A stretch of 36,748 bases of DNA, taken from the NCBI GenBank assembly GCA_021782795.1, contig JAJXUP010000004.1, forward strand, positions 1 to 36,748, written 5' to 3'. Source of the stretch: Pseudomonadota bacterium (GTDB lineage: Bacteria > Pseudomonadota > Gammaproteobacteria > Burkholderiales > Sulfuriferulaceae). Positions 9,065 through 17,898 of this stretch are shown piece by piece; the stretch's first letter is position 1, and each line of letters starts with the position of its first letter. A program made the position numbers and the translations under genes. The notes below the pieces were generated by a model. That model did no database searches, had not been told where the DNA came from, and was given only the letters and a program-made list of their open reading frames with translations.

Positions 9065-10981
9065 ATGCCGCTGCTGACATTGGACAATGTATCGCTGGCC
9101 TTTGGTCACGTCGCGCTGCTTGATCGGGTGGCATGGGTTATCGAGCCCGGAGCCCGTCTGGGGCTGATCGGGCGTAATGGTGCCGGCAAGTCGAGCCTGC
9201 TCAAGGTGCTGGCAGGCATCGTTGAACCCGATGATGGCACGCTGTGGCGCCAGCCAGGCCTGCGGCTGGCGTTTGTTGCCCAGGAACCGGTGCTCGCTGC
9301 CGACAGTACCGTGTTCGAGGCCGTGGCCGAGGGATTGGGTGAAGTCTGCCGGTTGCTGGTTGACTATCACGGCCTGACATTGCGGCTGGCAGACGCGCAT
9401 GCGGATCAGATCGCCCTGCTCGAACAGATGCAGCAGTTACAGACGCGGCTGGAAGCGGCCGATGGTTGGCGGTTGCAGGCCCGGGTCGAAAACGTGCTCA
9501 GCCGGCTGGGGCTTGACGCCGATGCGCGTGTCGCTGCGCTGTCGGGAGGCACGCGCAAACGGGTGGCGCTGGCGCGGGCGCTGGTGGGCGAGCCGGATGT
9601 GCTGTTGCTCGACGAACCGACCAACCACCTCGATCTGGCATCCATCGAATGGCTGGAAACGCTGATCGGTGAATTTCCTGGCAGCGTGGTCGTCATTACC
9701 CACGATCGCCGTTTTCTCGACCGTGTAGCCAGGCGTATCGTCGAGCTCGACCGTGGTCGCCTGCGCTTCTACGAAGGCGGCTATTCCGCCTACCGCCAGA
9801 TCAAGGCCGAACAACTGGCGGTAGAGGCGGTGGAGCAGGCACGGTTCGACAAGTTCCTGGCGCAGGAAGAAGTCTGGATCCGCAAGGGCGTCGAAGCGCG
9901 GCGCACGCGCAACGAAGGCAGGGTACGCCGGCTTGAACAGTTGCGTGTGCAACGCAGTGAACGGCGCAATCATCTGGGACAGGTGCAACTGTCGCTCGAT
10001 GCGGGCGAACGTTCCGGCAAACGGGTGGCGGAACTTACCGGCGTAAGCAAGTCGTACGACGGCAAACCGGTGATTCGCGATTTCAGTGTGCTCATCCGCA
10101 GCGGCGACAAGGTCGGGCTGATCGGGCCAAACGGCGCCGGCAAAAGCACGCTCATCAAGCTGCTGCTGGGAGAGATCGTTCCCGATGCCGGGCAGGTACA
10201 GCGTGGCACGCGGCTGGAAGTGGCTTATTTCGACCAGTTCCGCAGCCAGCTGGACGACGAGGCGACGCTGATCGATATCATCAGTCCTGGCAGCGATCAT
10301 GTCGAGATCGGCGGCGTACGCAAGCATGTGATCAGCTATCTCGGTGATTTCCTGTTTGCGCCCGAACGCGCACGTTCCCCGGTCAAATCGCTGTCTGGCG
10401 GTGAGCGTAATCGTCTGCTGCTGGCCCGTCTGTTTACCCGGCCGGCCAATGTGCTGGTGCTCGATGAACCGACCAACGACCTCGATATCGATACACTGGA
10501 ACTGCTGGAAGAACTGCTTCAGGATTATGCCGGAACGGTATTGCTGGTGTCGCATGACCGCGAGTTCCTTGATCGCATCGTCACCCAGGTAATCGCTTTC
10601 GAAGGCGATGGGCAGTTGCGCGAGTATGTCGGTGGCTATGATGACTGGCTGGCGCAACGGGCGAGGCTGGCAGAGCAGGCGCCAGGCAACAGGCAAGGTG
10701 AAGACACAACGCTGGCGAAGAAGCTGGCTGCCAGGCCGGCGGTTGCGCCGGTACCGGTGCAAAGGCGAGAGTCGAAACGCAACGCGGGGAACGATCTGCA
10801 ACAGGTCATGAACGACATCGCGCGGCTGGAGCAGGATCAGTCCGGACTGGCTGCCCAACTGGCGGATACGGAATTGTATCGGGGCGATCCGGCACGTCGC
10901 GTGGCGCTCGAACTCGAACTGTCACGCGTGGCCGAAGCCCTGGAAGCTGCACTCGAGCGCTGGGAGGCGCTGGAGGGCTGA
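9065..10981 (+). CDS. uup: ABC-F family ATPase Uup
   Basis: Uup is a soluble duplicated ABC ATPase of the ABC-F family, linked to ribosome function and, in E. coli, to suppressing transposon precise excision. This 638-residue protein (E. coli about 635) has two ATPase domains: Walker A GRNGAGKSS with signature LSGGTRKR and Walker B LLLDEPTNHLD, then Walker A GPNGAGKST, LSGGERNR and LVLDEPTNDLD. The inter-domain linker with the basic segment KGVEARRTRNEGRVRRLEQL is the ABC-F hallmark. A C-terminal coiled-coil (about residues 570-638), which binds DNA in Uup, separates it from EttA and YheS. The start MPLLTLDNVSLAFG at 9065 is 4 bp after the rnhA stop; upstream extension would overlap rnhA. Confidence 0.94.
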   Translation: MPLLTLDNVSLAFGHVALLDRVAWVIEPGARLGLIGRNGAGKSSLLKVLAGIVEPDDGTLWRQPGLRLAFVAQEPVLAADSTVFEAVAEGLGEVCRLLVDYHGLTLRLADAHADQIALLEQMQQLQTRLEAADGWRLQARVENVLSRLGLDADARVAALSGGTRKRVALARALVGEPDVLLLDEPTNHLDLASIEWLETLIGEFPGSVVVITHDRRFLDRVARRIVELDRGRLRFYEGGYSAYRQIKAEQLAVEAVEQARFDKFLAQEEVWIRKGVEARRTRNEGRVRRLEQLRVQRSERRNHLGQVQLSLDAGERSGKRVAELTGVSKSYDGKPVIRDFSVLIRSGDKVGLIGPNGAGKSTLIKLLLGEIVPDAGQVQRGTRLEVAYFDQFRSQLDDEATLIDIISPGSDHVEIGGVRKHVISYLGDFLFAPERARSPVKSLSGGERNRLLLARLFTRPANVLVLDEPTNDLDIDTLELLEELLQDYAGTVLLVSHDREFLDRIVTQVIAFEGDGQLREYVGGYDDWLAQRARLAEQAPGNRQGEDTTLAKKLAARPAVAPVPVQRRESKRNAGNDLQQVMNDIARLEQDQSGLAAQLADTELYRGDPARRVALELELSRVAEALEAALERWEALEG

Positions 10982-10991
10982 CCATGCAATG

Positions 10992-11013
10992 CCGCCCTGC
11001 AGTTGCAGGGCGG
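10992..11013. terminator. Hairpin between convergent uup and rne
   Basis: A perfect inverted repeat, CCGCCCTGCA then GT then its complement, lies in the 46-bp gap between the convergent uup and rne stops. On the plus strand a T5 run follows at 11024-11028, about 10 nt after the stem. That is further than in a classical intrinsic terminator, and on the minus strand no T-run follows. It most likely protects or ends one or both transcripts, but efficiency cannot be judged. Confidence 0.5.
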
Positions 11014-11027
11014 TATGCGTGGACTTT

Positions 11028-13943
11028 TTACTGCTGTTGCGATCCGGATGCGTCTGGCGTCGATCGGGTCTCGACCTGCTGCAACGGCTCTTCCACGGCC
11101 TGCGTCACTGCCGGAGCCGACCTGCGGCGACGCGGCTGTCGTGCCACTACCGGCTCGGGTTCGACGGACTCGGTCGGTGCGCTGCGTGTTTCCACCATCT
11201 GCAGTTCCGCCGTTTCCGACGAAGGGGCCAACAGCTCGGCCAGCAGTTGCTCGATCGGAGCTTTGACTGTTGCAGCTGCCGCCAGGGTGCCGGCAGGCGT
11301 GCTGACCGGCGCCGGTACGGGCTGAGCAGCCGTTTCGGCCGCAGCTGTGGCCGGTACGGATGGTACAGCCACTTCGGTGGCAACCGTGGCCGGTGCGGAT
11401 GCTGCAGCCACTTCGGTGGCAACCGTGGCCGGTGCGGATGCTGCAGCCACTTCGGTGGCAACCGTGGCCGGTGCGGATGGTGCAGCCACTTCGGTCGCAA
11501 CTGTGGCCGGTGCGGATGCTGCCGCAACCCCGGGTTGCACGGGGATGACTGTTTCGGCTGCAGGCTGCATGGTTTCAGCACCCGGCAAGTCGATGCGCGG
11601 TACGGTGTCGCGCACCAGCGAGACAGCGGCTGGTTGTGCGGCCGTTTCGCCGGCAACGGTCGGTGTCGTTGCGCTTGCCGCAGCCGGTGCAGCCTCGTTC
11701 AGCTCCTCATTGATCATTTCGCCGCCCGTTTCGCTGGCAGCCGGTGTCGTCTCAGGCCTGCGTTCGCGCCGGTTACGCCGGCTGCGGCGGCTGCGGGATG
11801 GAGAGGACTGTTCCTGTTCGCCAGCCGCGGCACCGTCGGCACGTGGCGTGTTCGCCGAGTTGTTCGCAGTCGGTGCCTGTGTTGCTTCGACACCGGCTTC
11901 TACCTGCGGGCGGGGCTGGCGCGGCGGACGTGAGCGTCGTGTACCTTCGCCACGAGTTGCGGTTTCGTTCGTAGCGGCTGCTGGCGGTTCACCGGCTTCG
12001 CGTTCGGGACGCTGCGGACGTTCGCGACGCTGCCCTGGCTCGGACTGTTGGCGGCCGTCGCGACGTGGTTCACGAGGTTCGCGCGGCTCGCGCGGTTCGC
12101 GTCGCTCGCCTGGTTCACCACGCGCAGAACGGTTGCGCGGTGTCGGGGCGGGCTGTGGCGTTGGTGCGGGAGCCGGTGTGGCTGCTTTTTCCGGTGCGCG
12201 GCGGTCTTCGCTGCGATCTTGTAGCCAATCGAAGATGCGCGTGATCAGACTCTTGCGCCCCGGTGTGGCGGCCTGGGCCGGTGTTGTAACCGGAGCCGCT
12301 TCTGCCTCGGGGCGCCGTTCGGGTACGATCGGTGCCGGTTGTGCAGGCGTGATGCCATGCACCGCGGGTACCTGGACCGGTGTGCGGTTTTCCTTGCGGG
12401 CGTCGGCGGGCTGGGTTTCCTCAATCGTTTCAGAGAGCTGGTAGCTCGGCACCAGCTGGTCCTGGGCGCTGATTTCGTCCTGGCGCAAACGCGTGATCTT
12501 GTAGTGTGGCGTGACCAGGTGGATGTTGGGAATCAATACCACGCTGACCTTGAGTCGGGATTCGATCGCCACGATGTCGGCACGCTTCTCGTTGAGCAGG
12601 AAAGTGGCGACATCTACCGGGATCTGTGCATGAATCGCCCCGGTGTGGTCTTTCATGGACTGCTCCTGGATGATGCGCAGGATGTGCAGTGCGGTGGATT
12701 CGATGCCACGGATAAAGCCGGTGCCGCTACAGCGCGGGCAGGGCTGGTGGCTTGATTCGCCAAGCGACGGTTGCAGGCGCTGGCGTGACAGTTCCATCAG
12801 ACCGAAACGCGAAATTTTGCCGAACTGTACCCGTGCGCGGTCGTAATGCAGTGCGTCGCGCAGCCGGTTTTCGACCTCGCGCTGGTTGCGCTGGTTTTCC
12901 ATGTCGATGAAGTCGATCACGATCAGGCCGCCCAGGTCGCGCAGACGCAGTTGGCGAGCCACTTCTTCTGCTGCTTCCAGGTTGGTGTTGAAGGCGGTCT
13001 GTTCGATATCTGCGCCGCGGGTGGAGCGTGCCGAATTGACGTCGACAGCGACCAGTGCTTCGGTGTGGTCGATGACGATCGCGCCACCGGACGGCAGGTT
13101 GACTTCACGGGCGTAGGCGGTCTCGATCTGATGTTCGATCTGAAAACGCGAGAACAGCGGGATGTCGTCGTGGTACAGCTTGACCTTGTTGACATTGCCA
13201 GGCATGACGTGGCTCATGAACTGGCGTGCCTGTTCGAACACTTCGGGCGTATCGATGAGGATTTCGCCAATGTCGGGCTGGAAATAGTCGCGGATCGCGC
13301 GGATCACCAGGCTGCTTTCCTGGTAGATCAGGAATGCGCCCTTCTGACCGCTGGCAGCGGTGTCGATGGCGGTCCACAGTTGCAGCAGGTAGTTGAGATC
13401 CCACTGCAGTTCTTCCACGCCGCGGCCAATGCCGGCGGTGCGAGCGATGATGCTCATTCCGGCCGGCAGTTCGAGCTGGTTCATCACGTCGCGCAACTCG
13501 TTGCGGTCTTCGCCTTCAATGCGGCGCGATACGCCACCGCCACGCGGGTTGTTGGGCATGAGTACCAGGTAGCGGCCGGCGAGGCTGATGTAAGTGGTCA
13601 GCGCCGCCCCCTTGTTGCCGCGCTCGTCCTTTTCTACCTGGACGATGAGTTCCTGGCCTTCGCGCAGGGCATCCTGAATGCGCTGGCGACCGGAATCGCC
13701 ACCGCTGGCGTAGCAGCTGCGGGCGACTTCCTTGAACGGCAGAAAGCCATGGCGGTCGTTGCCGTAATCGATGAATGCGGCTTCCAGTCCCGGCTCGATG
13801 CGGGTGACGATACCCTTGTAGATGTTGCTCTTGCGTTGCTCCTTGCTTGCGGATTCGATGTCGAGGTCGATGAGTTTTTGTCCATCGACGATGGCAACCC
13901 GCAGTTCTTCTGCCTGGGTTGCGTTAAACAGCATGCGTTTCAT
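11028..13943 (-). CDS. rne: Ribonuclease E
   Basis: RNase E is the essential endonuclease that starts mRNA decay and processes rRNA and tRNA precursors, acting at the inner membrane as scaffold of the degradosome. The catalytic half (residues 1-~520 of 971) is complete: an S1 domain (~38-120) with [22 protein letters not shown], the DNase I-like site with D301 (VAVDVNSA) and D344 (IVIDFIDM), and the zinc-link CPRCSG (C402/C405) that holds the tetramer. The C-terminal ~450 residues are low complexity: Pro/Ala/Glu-rich with Arg-rich RNA-binding stretches (REP units, [13 protein letters not shown]) and a 13-residue repeat present five times. This is the expected disordered scaffold, but its partners cannot be predicted. 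The gene is divergent from rluC, as in E. coli, behind a long leader. Confidence 0.96.
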   Translation of the reverse strand: MKRMLFNATQAEELRVAIVDGQKLIDLDIESASKEQRKSNIYKGIVTRIEPGLEAAFIDYGNDRHGFLPFKEVARSCYASGGDSGRQRIQDALREGQELIVQVEKDERGNKGAALTTYISLAGRYLVLMPNNPRGGGVSRRIEGEDRNELRDVMNQLELPAGMSIIARTAGIGRGVEELQWDLNYLLQLWTAIDTAASGQKGAFLIYQESSLVIRAIRDYFQPDIGEILIDTPEVFEQARQFMSHVMPGNVNKVKLYHDDIPLFSRFQIEHQIETAYAREVNLPSGGAIVIDHTEALVAVDVNSARSTRGADIEQTAFNTNLEAAEEVARQLRLRDLGGLIVIDFIDMENQRNQREVENRLRDALHYDRARVQFGKISRFGLMELSRQRLQPSLGESSHQPCPRCSGTGFIRGIESTALHILRIIQEQSMKDHTGAIHAQIPVDVATFLLNEKRADIVAIESRLKVSVVLIPNIHLVTPHYKITRLRQDEISAQDQLVPSYQLSETIEETQPADARKENRTPVQVPAVHGITPAQPAPIVPERRPEAEAAPVTTPAQAATPGRKSLITRIFDWLQDRSEDRRAPEKAATPAPAPTPQPAPTPRNRSARGEPGERREPREPREPREPRRDGRQQSEPGQRRERPQRPEREAGEPPAAATNETATRGEGTRRSRPPRQPRPQVEAGVEATQAPTANNSANTPRADGAAAGEQEQSSPSRSRRSRRNRRERRPETTPAASETGGEMINEELNEAAPAAASATTPTVAGETAAQPAAVSLVRDTVPRIDLPGAETMQPAAETVIPVQPGVAAASAPATVATEVAAPSAPATVATEVAAASAPATVATEVAAASAPATVATEVAVPSVPATAAAETAAQPVPAPVSTPAGTLAAAATVKAPIEQLLAELLAPSSETAELQMVETRSAPTESVEPEPVVARQPRRRRSAPAVTQAVEEPLQQVETRSTPDASGSQQQ
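11323..11517. repeat. Five 39-bp tandem repeats in the rne tail
   Basis: Five consecutive 39-bp units run from 11323 to 11517 (11323, 11362, 11401, 11440, 11479). The units at 11401 and 11440 are identical base for base; the one at 11362 and the one at 11479 differ by a few bases and the outermost at 11323 is most diverged. Each unit adds 13 residues of the type [13 protein letters not shown] to RNase E without breaking frame. Identity at the DNA level, not just protein, shows recent duplication. Confidence 0.92.
12066..12101. repeat. Four 9-bp units encoding Arg-Glu-Pro in rne
   Basis: Within rne, four consecutive 9-bp units (12066-12101) encode a run of Arg-Glu-Pro triplets flanked by further Arg-rich sequence. 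This lies in the disordered C-terminal half and resembles the arginine-rich RNA-binding segments of other RNase E tails. The codons differ slightly between units, so the array is older than the 39-bp array. Confidence 0.75.
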
Positions 13944-14075
13944 TGACTTGATTTCTCCCGCGCGCGTTTCACACGGGTTCAGGCCACCTCCGTCGATACG
14001 GTCGCGACTGTCACTGCAGCATGGCTGTGAAGGCGGTGCAGGACCGGAAGGATGGCGATATGGCAGGTTAAACCC

Positions 14076-14101
14076 GTGTCTGCGCAGTGCTGCGCAGACA
14101 C
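14076..14101 (-). other. 12-bp perfect hairpin in rne leader
   Basis: GTGTCTGCGCAG, two bases, and its exact complement form a 12-bp stem centred about 145 nt before the rne start codon. It is the strongest inverted repeat in the intergenic region. No T-run follows on either strand, so it is not a classical terminator; a role in leader structure and RNase E feedback is the natural guess. Confidence 0.6.
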
Positions 14102-14242
14102 AGTGGAGGACGGAGCTGTGGCAGGCGTGAACCGACGGGTGGTGTGATCAGGATAAGATTCGGAATCAGGGTTCATGATGTATAGGGCTTCATGCCGTTT
14201 CACCGGGTGCATGCGCAGCGTTTGATCTGCTGTGCAGGCCGC

Positions 14243-14248
14243 ATTATC
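14243..14248 (-). promoter_or_regulatory. Candidate -10 for rne
   Basis: GATAAT on the minus strand (ATTATC on plus). No good -35 hexamer is found at 16-18 bp upstream. Start of transcription would give a leader of about 290 nt. Weak evidence. Confidence 0.25.
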
Positions 14249-14697
14249 GTGTCTTCACCCGTGCGGGTTGGCGTAAGGCTCACACCGTTCCTCGCTGGAT
14301 GTTGCTTCGCGCGCTTCATATATGTGTTGCTACCGATCGCTGCTTGTGCGCCAAACCGCTTTTCTGTCATGCATGCGGTTCGCGATCCGTGTTCGGTCAT
14401 GAGGACGTGTATAATGTGCCGTTCATGTCCGATGGTGTCAGGGCGCTATGGGGCCGGGCATTGCCGCATGCACTGGAATCCGGGCAAGAGACGCGCAACA
14501 GCATGTGTGCACGTCGGATTTTCCTGATTTCTTCCTGTAGCGGGTTGCGCCCGGGCCGCATGCGGCCTGTCGGGATCCGGTGAGCGAAATTAACCGGTTT
14601 GTTTTTACTTCTGGACACTGCGTCGGGCAAAGGATGAAATTTTCCGTTGTGCCCGGACTGGCCAGTTGTCGCAAAAAGTGCTGACAGTATATGCAAA
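14249..14697 (+). other. Leader/intergenic region upstream of rluC
   Basis: About 450 bp between the probable rne promoter region and rluC without a supported gene. It holds a perfect TATAAT at 14410-14415, a 53-codon frame (14425-14583) with no recognisable product, the palindrome GGCCGCATGCGGCC near 14555, and a short stem (CCGGT/ACCGG) followed by TTTGTTTTT near 14575-14608. That last pair could be a weak terminator, which would make the preceding ~170 nt a small RNA or an attenuated rluC leader. Nothing further is evident. Confidence 0.35.
14410..14415 (+). promoter_or_regulatory. Consensus -10 upstream of rluC
   Basis: TATAAT matches the sigma-70 -10 hexamer exactly. No clear -35 element sits 16-18 bp upstream. 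If used, the rluC transcript would carry a leader of about 275 nt. Confidence 0.45.
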
Positions 14698-15648
14698 ATG
14701 AATGATTTACGCAAAGAATCTGTCACTTTTGTCAAGATCGATGAGTCTGCGGACGGACAGCGGGTCGACAATTACCTGTTCGGGCATCTCAAGGGCGTGC
14801 CCAAAAGCCATGTCTACCGCCTGTTGCGTACCGGACAGGTGCGCTTGAACAAAGGGCGGGTCGACGCTGCGCGCAAGCTGGCATTGGGTGACGAATTGCG
14901 GATTCCGCCGCTGCGTCTGGCGAGTGCGCCACCGCCGGTGGTGCTGCCCCGGCGTGGCCATCGGCTTGCCGACCGTATCCTGTGGCGCGACGATGCGTTG
15001 CTGGTGCTGGACAAGCCGGCCGGGCTGGCCGTACATGGCGGCAGCGGCGTGAGCTTTGGCGTGATCGAGCAGTTGCGCGCCGAATTGCCCGAATGCCGTT
15101 TCCTCGAACTGGCCCACAGGCTCGACCGGGAGACATCCGGGGTGCTGGTGCTGGCTTGCCGGCGCAGTGCGCTGGTCCGGTTGCATGACCAGTTTCGCGC
15201 CGGAGAGATCGACAAGCATTATCTGGCATTGGTGCAGGGCGACTGGAACTGGCCGGTGCGCCATGCGCAGGCACCGTTGCACAAGTACCTGGATGCCCAG
15301 GGCGAACGCCGCGTCATGGTGAGCCCGGAGGGCAAACAGGCGCACACGGTGTTTCGCCTGGTCGGGCGCTGGGGTGAGTTCGCCCTGCTGGATGCGGAGC
15401 TGCGCACCGGACGCACCCATCAGATCCGCGTGCATCTCGCCCATATGGGATTTCCCATCGCTGGTGACGATAAATACGGTGATTTTGCGCGTAACCGTGA
15501 GCTGGCGCGGGCCGGACTCAAGCGCATGTTCCTGCATGCCGCGCGTATCGGCCTTGCTCACCCGCTGACCGGCGAGCCGCTGCATATCGAAGCGCCGCTG
15601 CCGGATGAATTGCAACAATTTATGGATCGACTGAAACCCCATGCCTAA
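14698..15648 (+). CDS. rluC: 23S rRNA pseudouridine synthase RluC
   Basis: RluC isomerises uridines (955, 2504 and 2580 in E. coli numbering) of 23S rRNA to pseudouridine. The 316-residue protein has an N-terminal S4 RNA-binding domain (SHVYRLLRTGQVRLNKGRVDAA) and the RluA-type catalytic domain with HRLDRETSGVLVLA holding the catalytic Asp, and RTGRTHQIRVHLAHMGFPIAGDDKYG. The divergent position next to rne is the conserved one for RluC and supports it over RluD. The start at 14698 gives MNDLRKESVTFVKID; an in-frame upstream ATG at 14647 adds residues not seen in the family. The gene overlaps the downstream HAD phosphatase by 8 bp. Confidence 0.93.
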   Translation: MNDLRKESVTFVKIDESADGQRVDNYLFGHLKGVPKSHVYRLLRTGQVRLNKGRVDAARKLALGDELRIPPLRLASAPPPVVLPRRGHRLADRILWRDDALLVLDKPAGLAVHGGSGVSFGVIEQLRAELPECRFLELAHRLDRETSGVLVLACRRSALVRLHDQFRAGEIDKHYLALVQGDWNWPVRHAQAPLHKYLDAQGERRVMVSPEGKQAHTVFRLVGRWGEFALLDAELRTGRTHQIRVHLAHMGFPIAGDDKYGDFARNRELARAGLKRMFLHAARIGLAHPLTGEPLHIEAPLPDELQQFMDRLKPHA

Positions 15649-16297
15649 ACGTTTTGATTTGCTGGTATTCGACTGGGACGGCACACTCATGGATTCCACG
15701 GCCGTCATCGCGGGTTCGATGCGTGACGCCTGCGCCGATCTCGGCTTGCCCGTGCCGGGCGAGTCCGAGGCGCGCCACATCATCGGCCTGGGACTGACGC
15801 AGGCGATCGCCTGCCTGCAACCGCAGTTGCCGCAGGAACACTATCCGCCGCTGATCGCCCGTTATCGGCAGCATTTTCTGTCGCGTGACCAGGATCTCGT
15901 CCTGTTCGATGGCGTTGCGCAAACGATTCCGCGGCTCCATAATGCCGGTCACTGGGTCGCGGTGGCCACAGGAAAAAATCGCAACGGGCTTGATCGTGCG
16001 CTCGACCAGAGCGGTCTGCGTGACTATTTCCACGCCACGCGTTGCGCGGAGGAATGTTTCTCCAAGCCGCATCCGGCCATGCTGCACGAACTGATGGACG
16101 TGCTCGATGTGCCACCGGAGCGTACGCTGATGATCGGCGACACCAGTCATGACCTGATGATGGCACGCAATGCCGGTGTGGCTTCGGTGGCGGTCAGCTA
16201 TGGCGCGCACAGCGAAGAAGAATTGCATGAATACCGGCCGTTGCACCTGGTGCACACGTTTGCCGAACTGGCAGACTGGCTCGATCGCCACGCCTGA
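15641..16297 (+). CDS. HAD-superfamily phosphatase, phosphoglycolate phosphatase-like
   Basis: A 218-residue HAD hydrolase, subfamily IA. Motif I DWDGTL carries the nucleophile Asp near residue 10, motif II is ATGK, the motif III lysine is in SKPHP, and motif IV is GDTSHD. The helical cap lies between residues ~20 and 85. Such proteins often act on phosphoglycolate or nucleotide monophosphates, but substrate cannot be inferred. It begins inside the end of rluC (8-bp overlap) and is followed by sppA, an order found in many beta- and gammaproteobacteria. The gene is probably translated together with rluC. Confidence 0.9.
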   Translation: MPKRFDLLVFDWDGTLMDSTAVIAGSMRDACADLGLPVPGESEARHIIGLGLTQAIACLQPQLPQEHYPPLIARYRQHFLSRDQDLVLFDGVAQTIPRLHNAGHWVAVATGKNRNGLDRALDQSGLRDYFHATRCAEECFSKPHPAMLHELMDVLDVPPERTLMIGDTSHDLMMARNAGVASVAVSYGAHSEEELHEYRPLHLVHTFAELADWLDRHA

Positions 16298-16322
16298 GCC
16301 GGCAATGAACGGGGGATGAATC

Positions 16323-17264
16323 TTGGCTGAACCGGACAACCGCTGGGAGCGGGACGTGATCGAGAAAACGCTGCTTGCCGCAGTCACCGAGCAGCGCAGG
16401 GCCCGCCGCTGGGGTATTTTTTTCAAGCTGCTTGGTTTCGGTTACCTGACCCTGCTTCTGCTGTCGCTGGCTGGCTGGCTGGACGATGGTAACCTGTCGA
16501 TGGTTGGCAGACATACAGCGCTCGTCGAACTGAGCGGCACGCTGGCCAGCAATGCCGTCAATGCCGACGACATCATCACCGGATTGCAGGATGCATTCGA
16601 CGACAAGGACACTGCCGGCGTGATCCTGCGTATCAACAGCCCTGGCGGCAGTCCGGTCCAGGCCGGACGGATCTACGACGAAATGATGCGCTTGCGCCGC
16701 AAGCATCCACACGTGCCACTGTATGTGGTCGTGGATGACATTTGCGCTTCCGGTGGATACTACGTGGCTTCCGCCGCCGAGCGCATCTATGTGGACAAGG
16801 CCAGTCTGGTCGGTTCGATCGGCGTGATCATGGATGGATTCGGCTTTACCGGCAGCATGCAGAAGCTCGGCGTCGACCGTCGGCTGCTGATTTCCGGCGC
16901 CAACAAGGCGTTTCTCGATCCATTCTCGCCGGCGAACCCCAGGCAGCAGGCCTATGCGCAGTCGATGCTCGACGAGATCCACCAGCAGTTCATTCATGCT
17001 GTACGCGAGGGGCGTGGTGCCCGGCTCAAGGAAACTCCGGACATGTTCAGCGGGCTGATCTGGACCGGTGCGCAAAGCGTGCAACTGGGGCTGGCTGACG
17101 GATTTGGCAGTGTCGACAGCGTGGCGCGCGATGTCATCCATGCCGAAAAACTGGTGGACTATACGCCGCAACCCGGACTGGCGGACCGTTTTGCCCATCA
17201 GTTCGGCATGACGCTGGCGCGCAATTTCAATCCGCTGTCCTGGATGGACATGAGGCTGCATTGA
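16323..17264 (+). CDS. sppA: Signal peptide peptidase SppA, S49 family, short form
   Basis: A membrane-anchored serine protease that degrades cleaved signal peptides. The 313-residue protein is the single-domain type. One transmembrane helix (about residues 35-55, FKLLGFGYLTLLLLSLAGWL) is followed by an S49 domain. The nucleophile is S143 in DICASGGYYVA and the general base is K195 in GANKAFLDPFSP; their 52-residue spacing equals that of the Ser/Lys dyad of Bacillus SppA. VGSIGVIM and INSPGGS are further family motifs. The start is a TTG at 16323 behind a GGGGGA ribosome-binding site (16311-16316). Both upstream ATGs in this region run into stops within a few codons, so TTG is the most credible start. 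Confidence 0.92.
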   Translation: MAEPDNRWERDVIEKTLLAAVTEQRRARRWGIFFKLLGFGYLTLLLLSLAGWLDDGNLSMVGRHTALVELSGTLASNAVNADDIITGLQDAFDDKDTAGVILRINSPGGSPVQAGRIYDEMMRLRRKHPHVPLYVVVDDICASGGYYVASAAERIYVDKASLVGSIGVIMDGFGFTGSMQKLGVDRRLLISGANKAFLDPFSPANPRQQAYAQSMLDEIHQQFIHAVREGRGARLKETPDMFSGLIWTGAQSVQLGLADGFGSVDSVARDVIHAEKLVDYTPQPGLADRFAHQFGMTLARNFNPLSWMDMRLH

Positions 17265-17334
17265 TTTCTGCCGCAGGCGAATTCCGGTTGGGCAGTGGCC
17301 GCATCATGTCGGGCGTGGCATGGGGGGCGGGCGC

Positions 17335-17898
17335 GTGAGCGCCACGGGTTCGCTCGACCGTTTTCTGGCCGAAGTCGAACGCCGGGCCTACCGTCAGGCG
17401 GCTTTTGCCGTGCGCGACGAACAGGCGGCGCTCGACATCGTGCAGGACGCCATGATGAAGCTGGCGGAAAAATATGCCGACGCGCCGCAACAGGAATGGC
17501 CGCTGCTGTTCCAGCGCATCCTGCAAAATGCCATCCGTGATTATTACCGGCGCCAGAAAGTGCGGAATTTCTGGACCACGGCATTGTCTTTCTTTGCGTC
17601 GGGGCATGAAGACCAGGAAGAGGATGACCCCCTCGAACATGTCCAGTCCACCGACGAGCGTGACGACCCGGTGCATATCATATCGGCCGGCAAGAACATT
17701 GCCATGATCGAGCAGGCCATAGAAAAATTGCCCGCGCGTCAACGCGAAGCCTTCCTGCTGCGTTACTGGGAAGAACTGGACATTACGGAAACTGCGGCGG
17801 TTATGGGGTGTTCGGAAGGAAGCGTCAAGACGCATTGCTCGCGGGCGGTGCATACGCTGGCCGATCTGCTGCGGAACAAGGGAATCATCGATGAATGA
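17335..17898 (+). CDS. RNA polymerase sigma factor, sigma-70 family (ECF-like)
   Basis: A 187-residue two-domain sigma factor. Region 2 covers residues ~5-75 (AYRQAAFAV...ALDIVQDAMMKLAEKY) and region 4 covers ~125-180 (LPARQREAFLLRYWEELDITETAAVMGCSEGSVKTHCSRA), with an acidic linker (EDQEEDDPLEH) between. The GTG at 17335 behind GGGGGCGGG is preferred; an ATG at 17320 is in frame and adds five residues. The next gene overlaps by 8 bp and encodes a small membrane protein, followed by a DUF3106-like secreted protein, a trio seen in betaproteobacteria. By analogy the membrane protein may restrain the sigma factor, but no known anti-sigma motif is visible. Target promoters are unknown. Confidence 0.88.
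   Translation: MSATGSLDRFLAEVERRAYRQAAFAVRDEQAALDIVQDAMMKLAEKYADAPQQEWPLLFQRILQNAIRDYYRRQKVRNFWTTALSFFASGHEDQEEDDPLEHVQSTDERDDPVHIISAGKNIAMIEQAIEKLPARQREAFLLRYWEELDITETAAVMGCSEGSVKTHCSRAVHTLADLLRNKGIIDE

Larger units (their letters stand above)
13944..14248 (-). other. Probable 5' leader of rne
   Basis: No convincing gene lies in the ~300 bp upstream of rne on the minus strand. In enterobacteria the rne mRNA has a long structured 5' UTR that RNase E itself cleaves to control its own level. The length and the strong hairpin at 14076-14101 here fit a comparable leader, but no sequence match to the enterobacterial element is visible. A 77-codon frame at 13979-14212 exists and is not supported by anything else. 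Confidence 0.45.

Noticed and set aside
12060-12115. The short repeats in rne as a CRISPR array or REP element.
   Set aside because: Units are contiguous, in frame and 9 bp long, with no spacers.
11347-12444. A long plus-strand frame opposite the rne tail.
   Set aside because: It is a product of the skewed codon use of a repetitive Ala/Pro/Arg-rich coding region; the minus-strand frame is the real RNase E.
12846-13946. A 366-codon plus-strand frame opposite the catalytic part of rne.
   Set aside because: The opposite strand contains all RNase E catalytic motifs.
13979-14212. A 77-codon frame on the minus strand between the rne start and its possible promoter.
   Set aside because: It has no recognisable domain, its codon use is unlike its neighbours, and the strong hairpin inside it fits an untranslated leader better.
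14425-14583. A 53-codon frame on the plus strand behind the TATAAT box.
   Set aside because: No clear ribosome-binding site, no family resemblance, and the sequence is mostly structured GC-rich DNA.
14666-14693. TTGTCG/TATATG just before rluC as its promoter.
   Set aside because: The -10 would lie about 5 bp before the start codon, leaving essentially no leader; the TATAAT further upstream is a better box, though its -35 is also poor.
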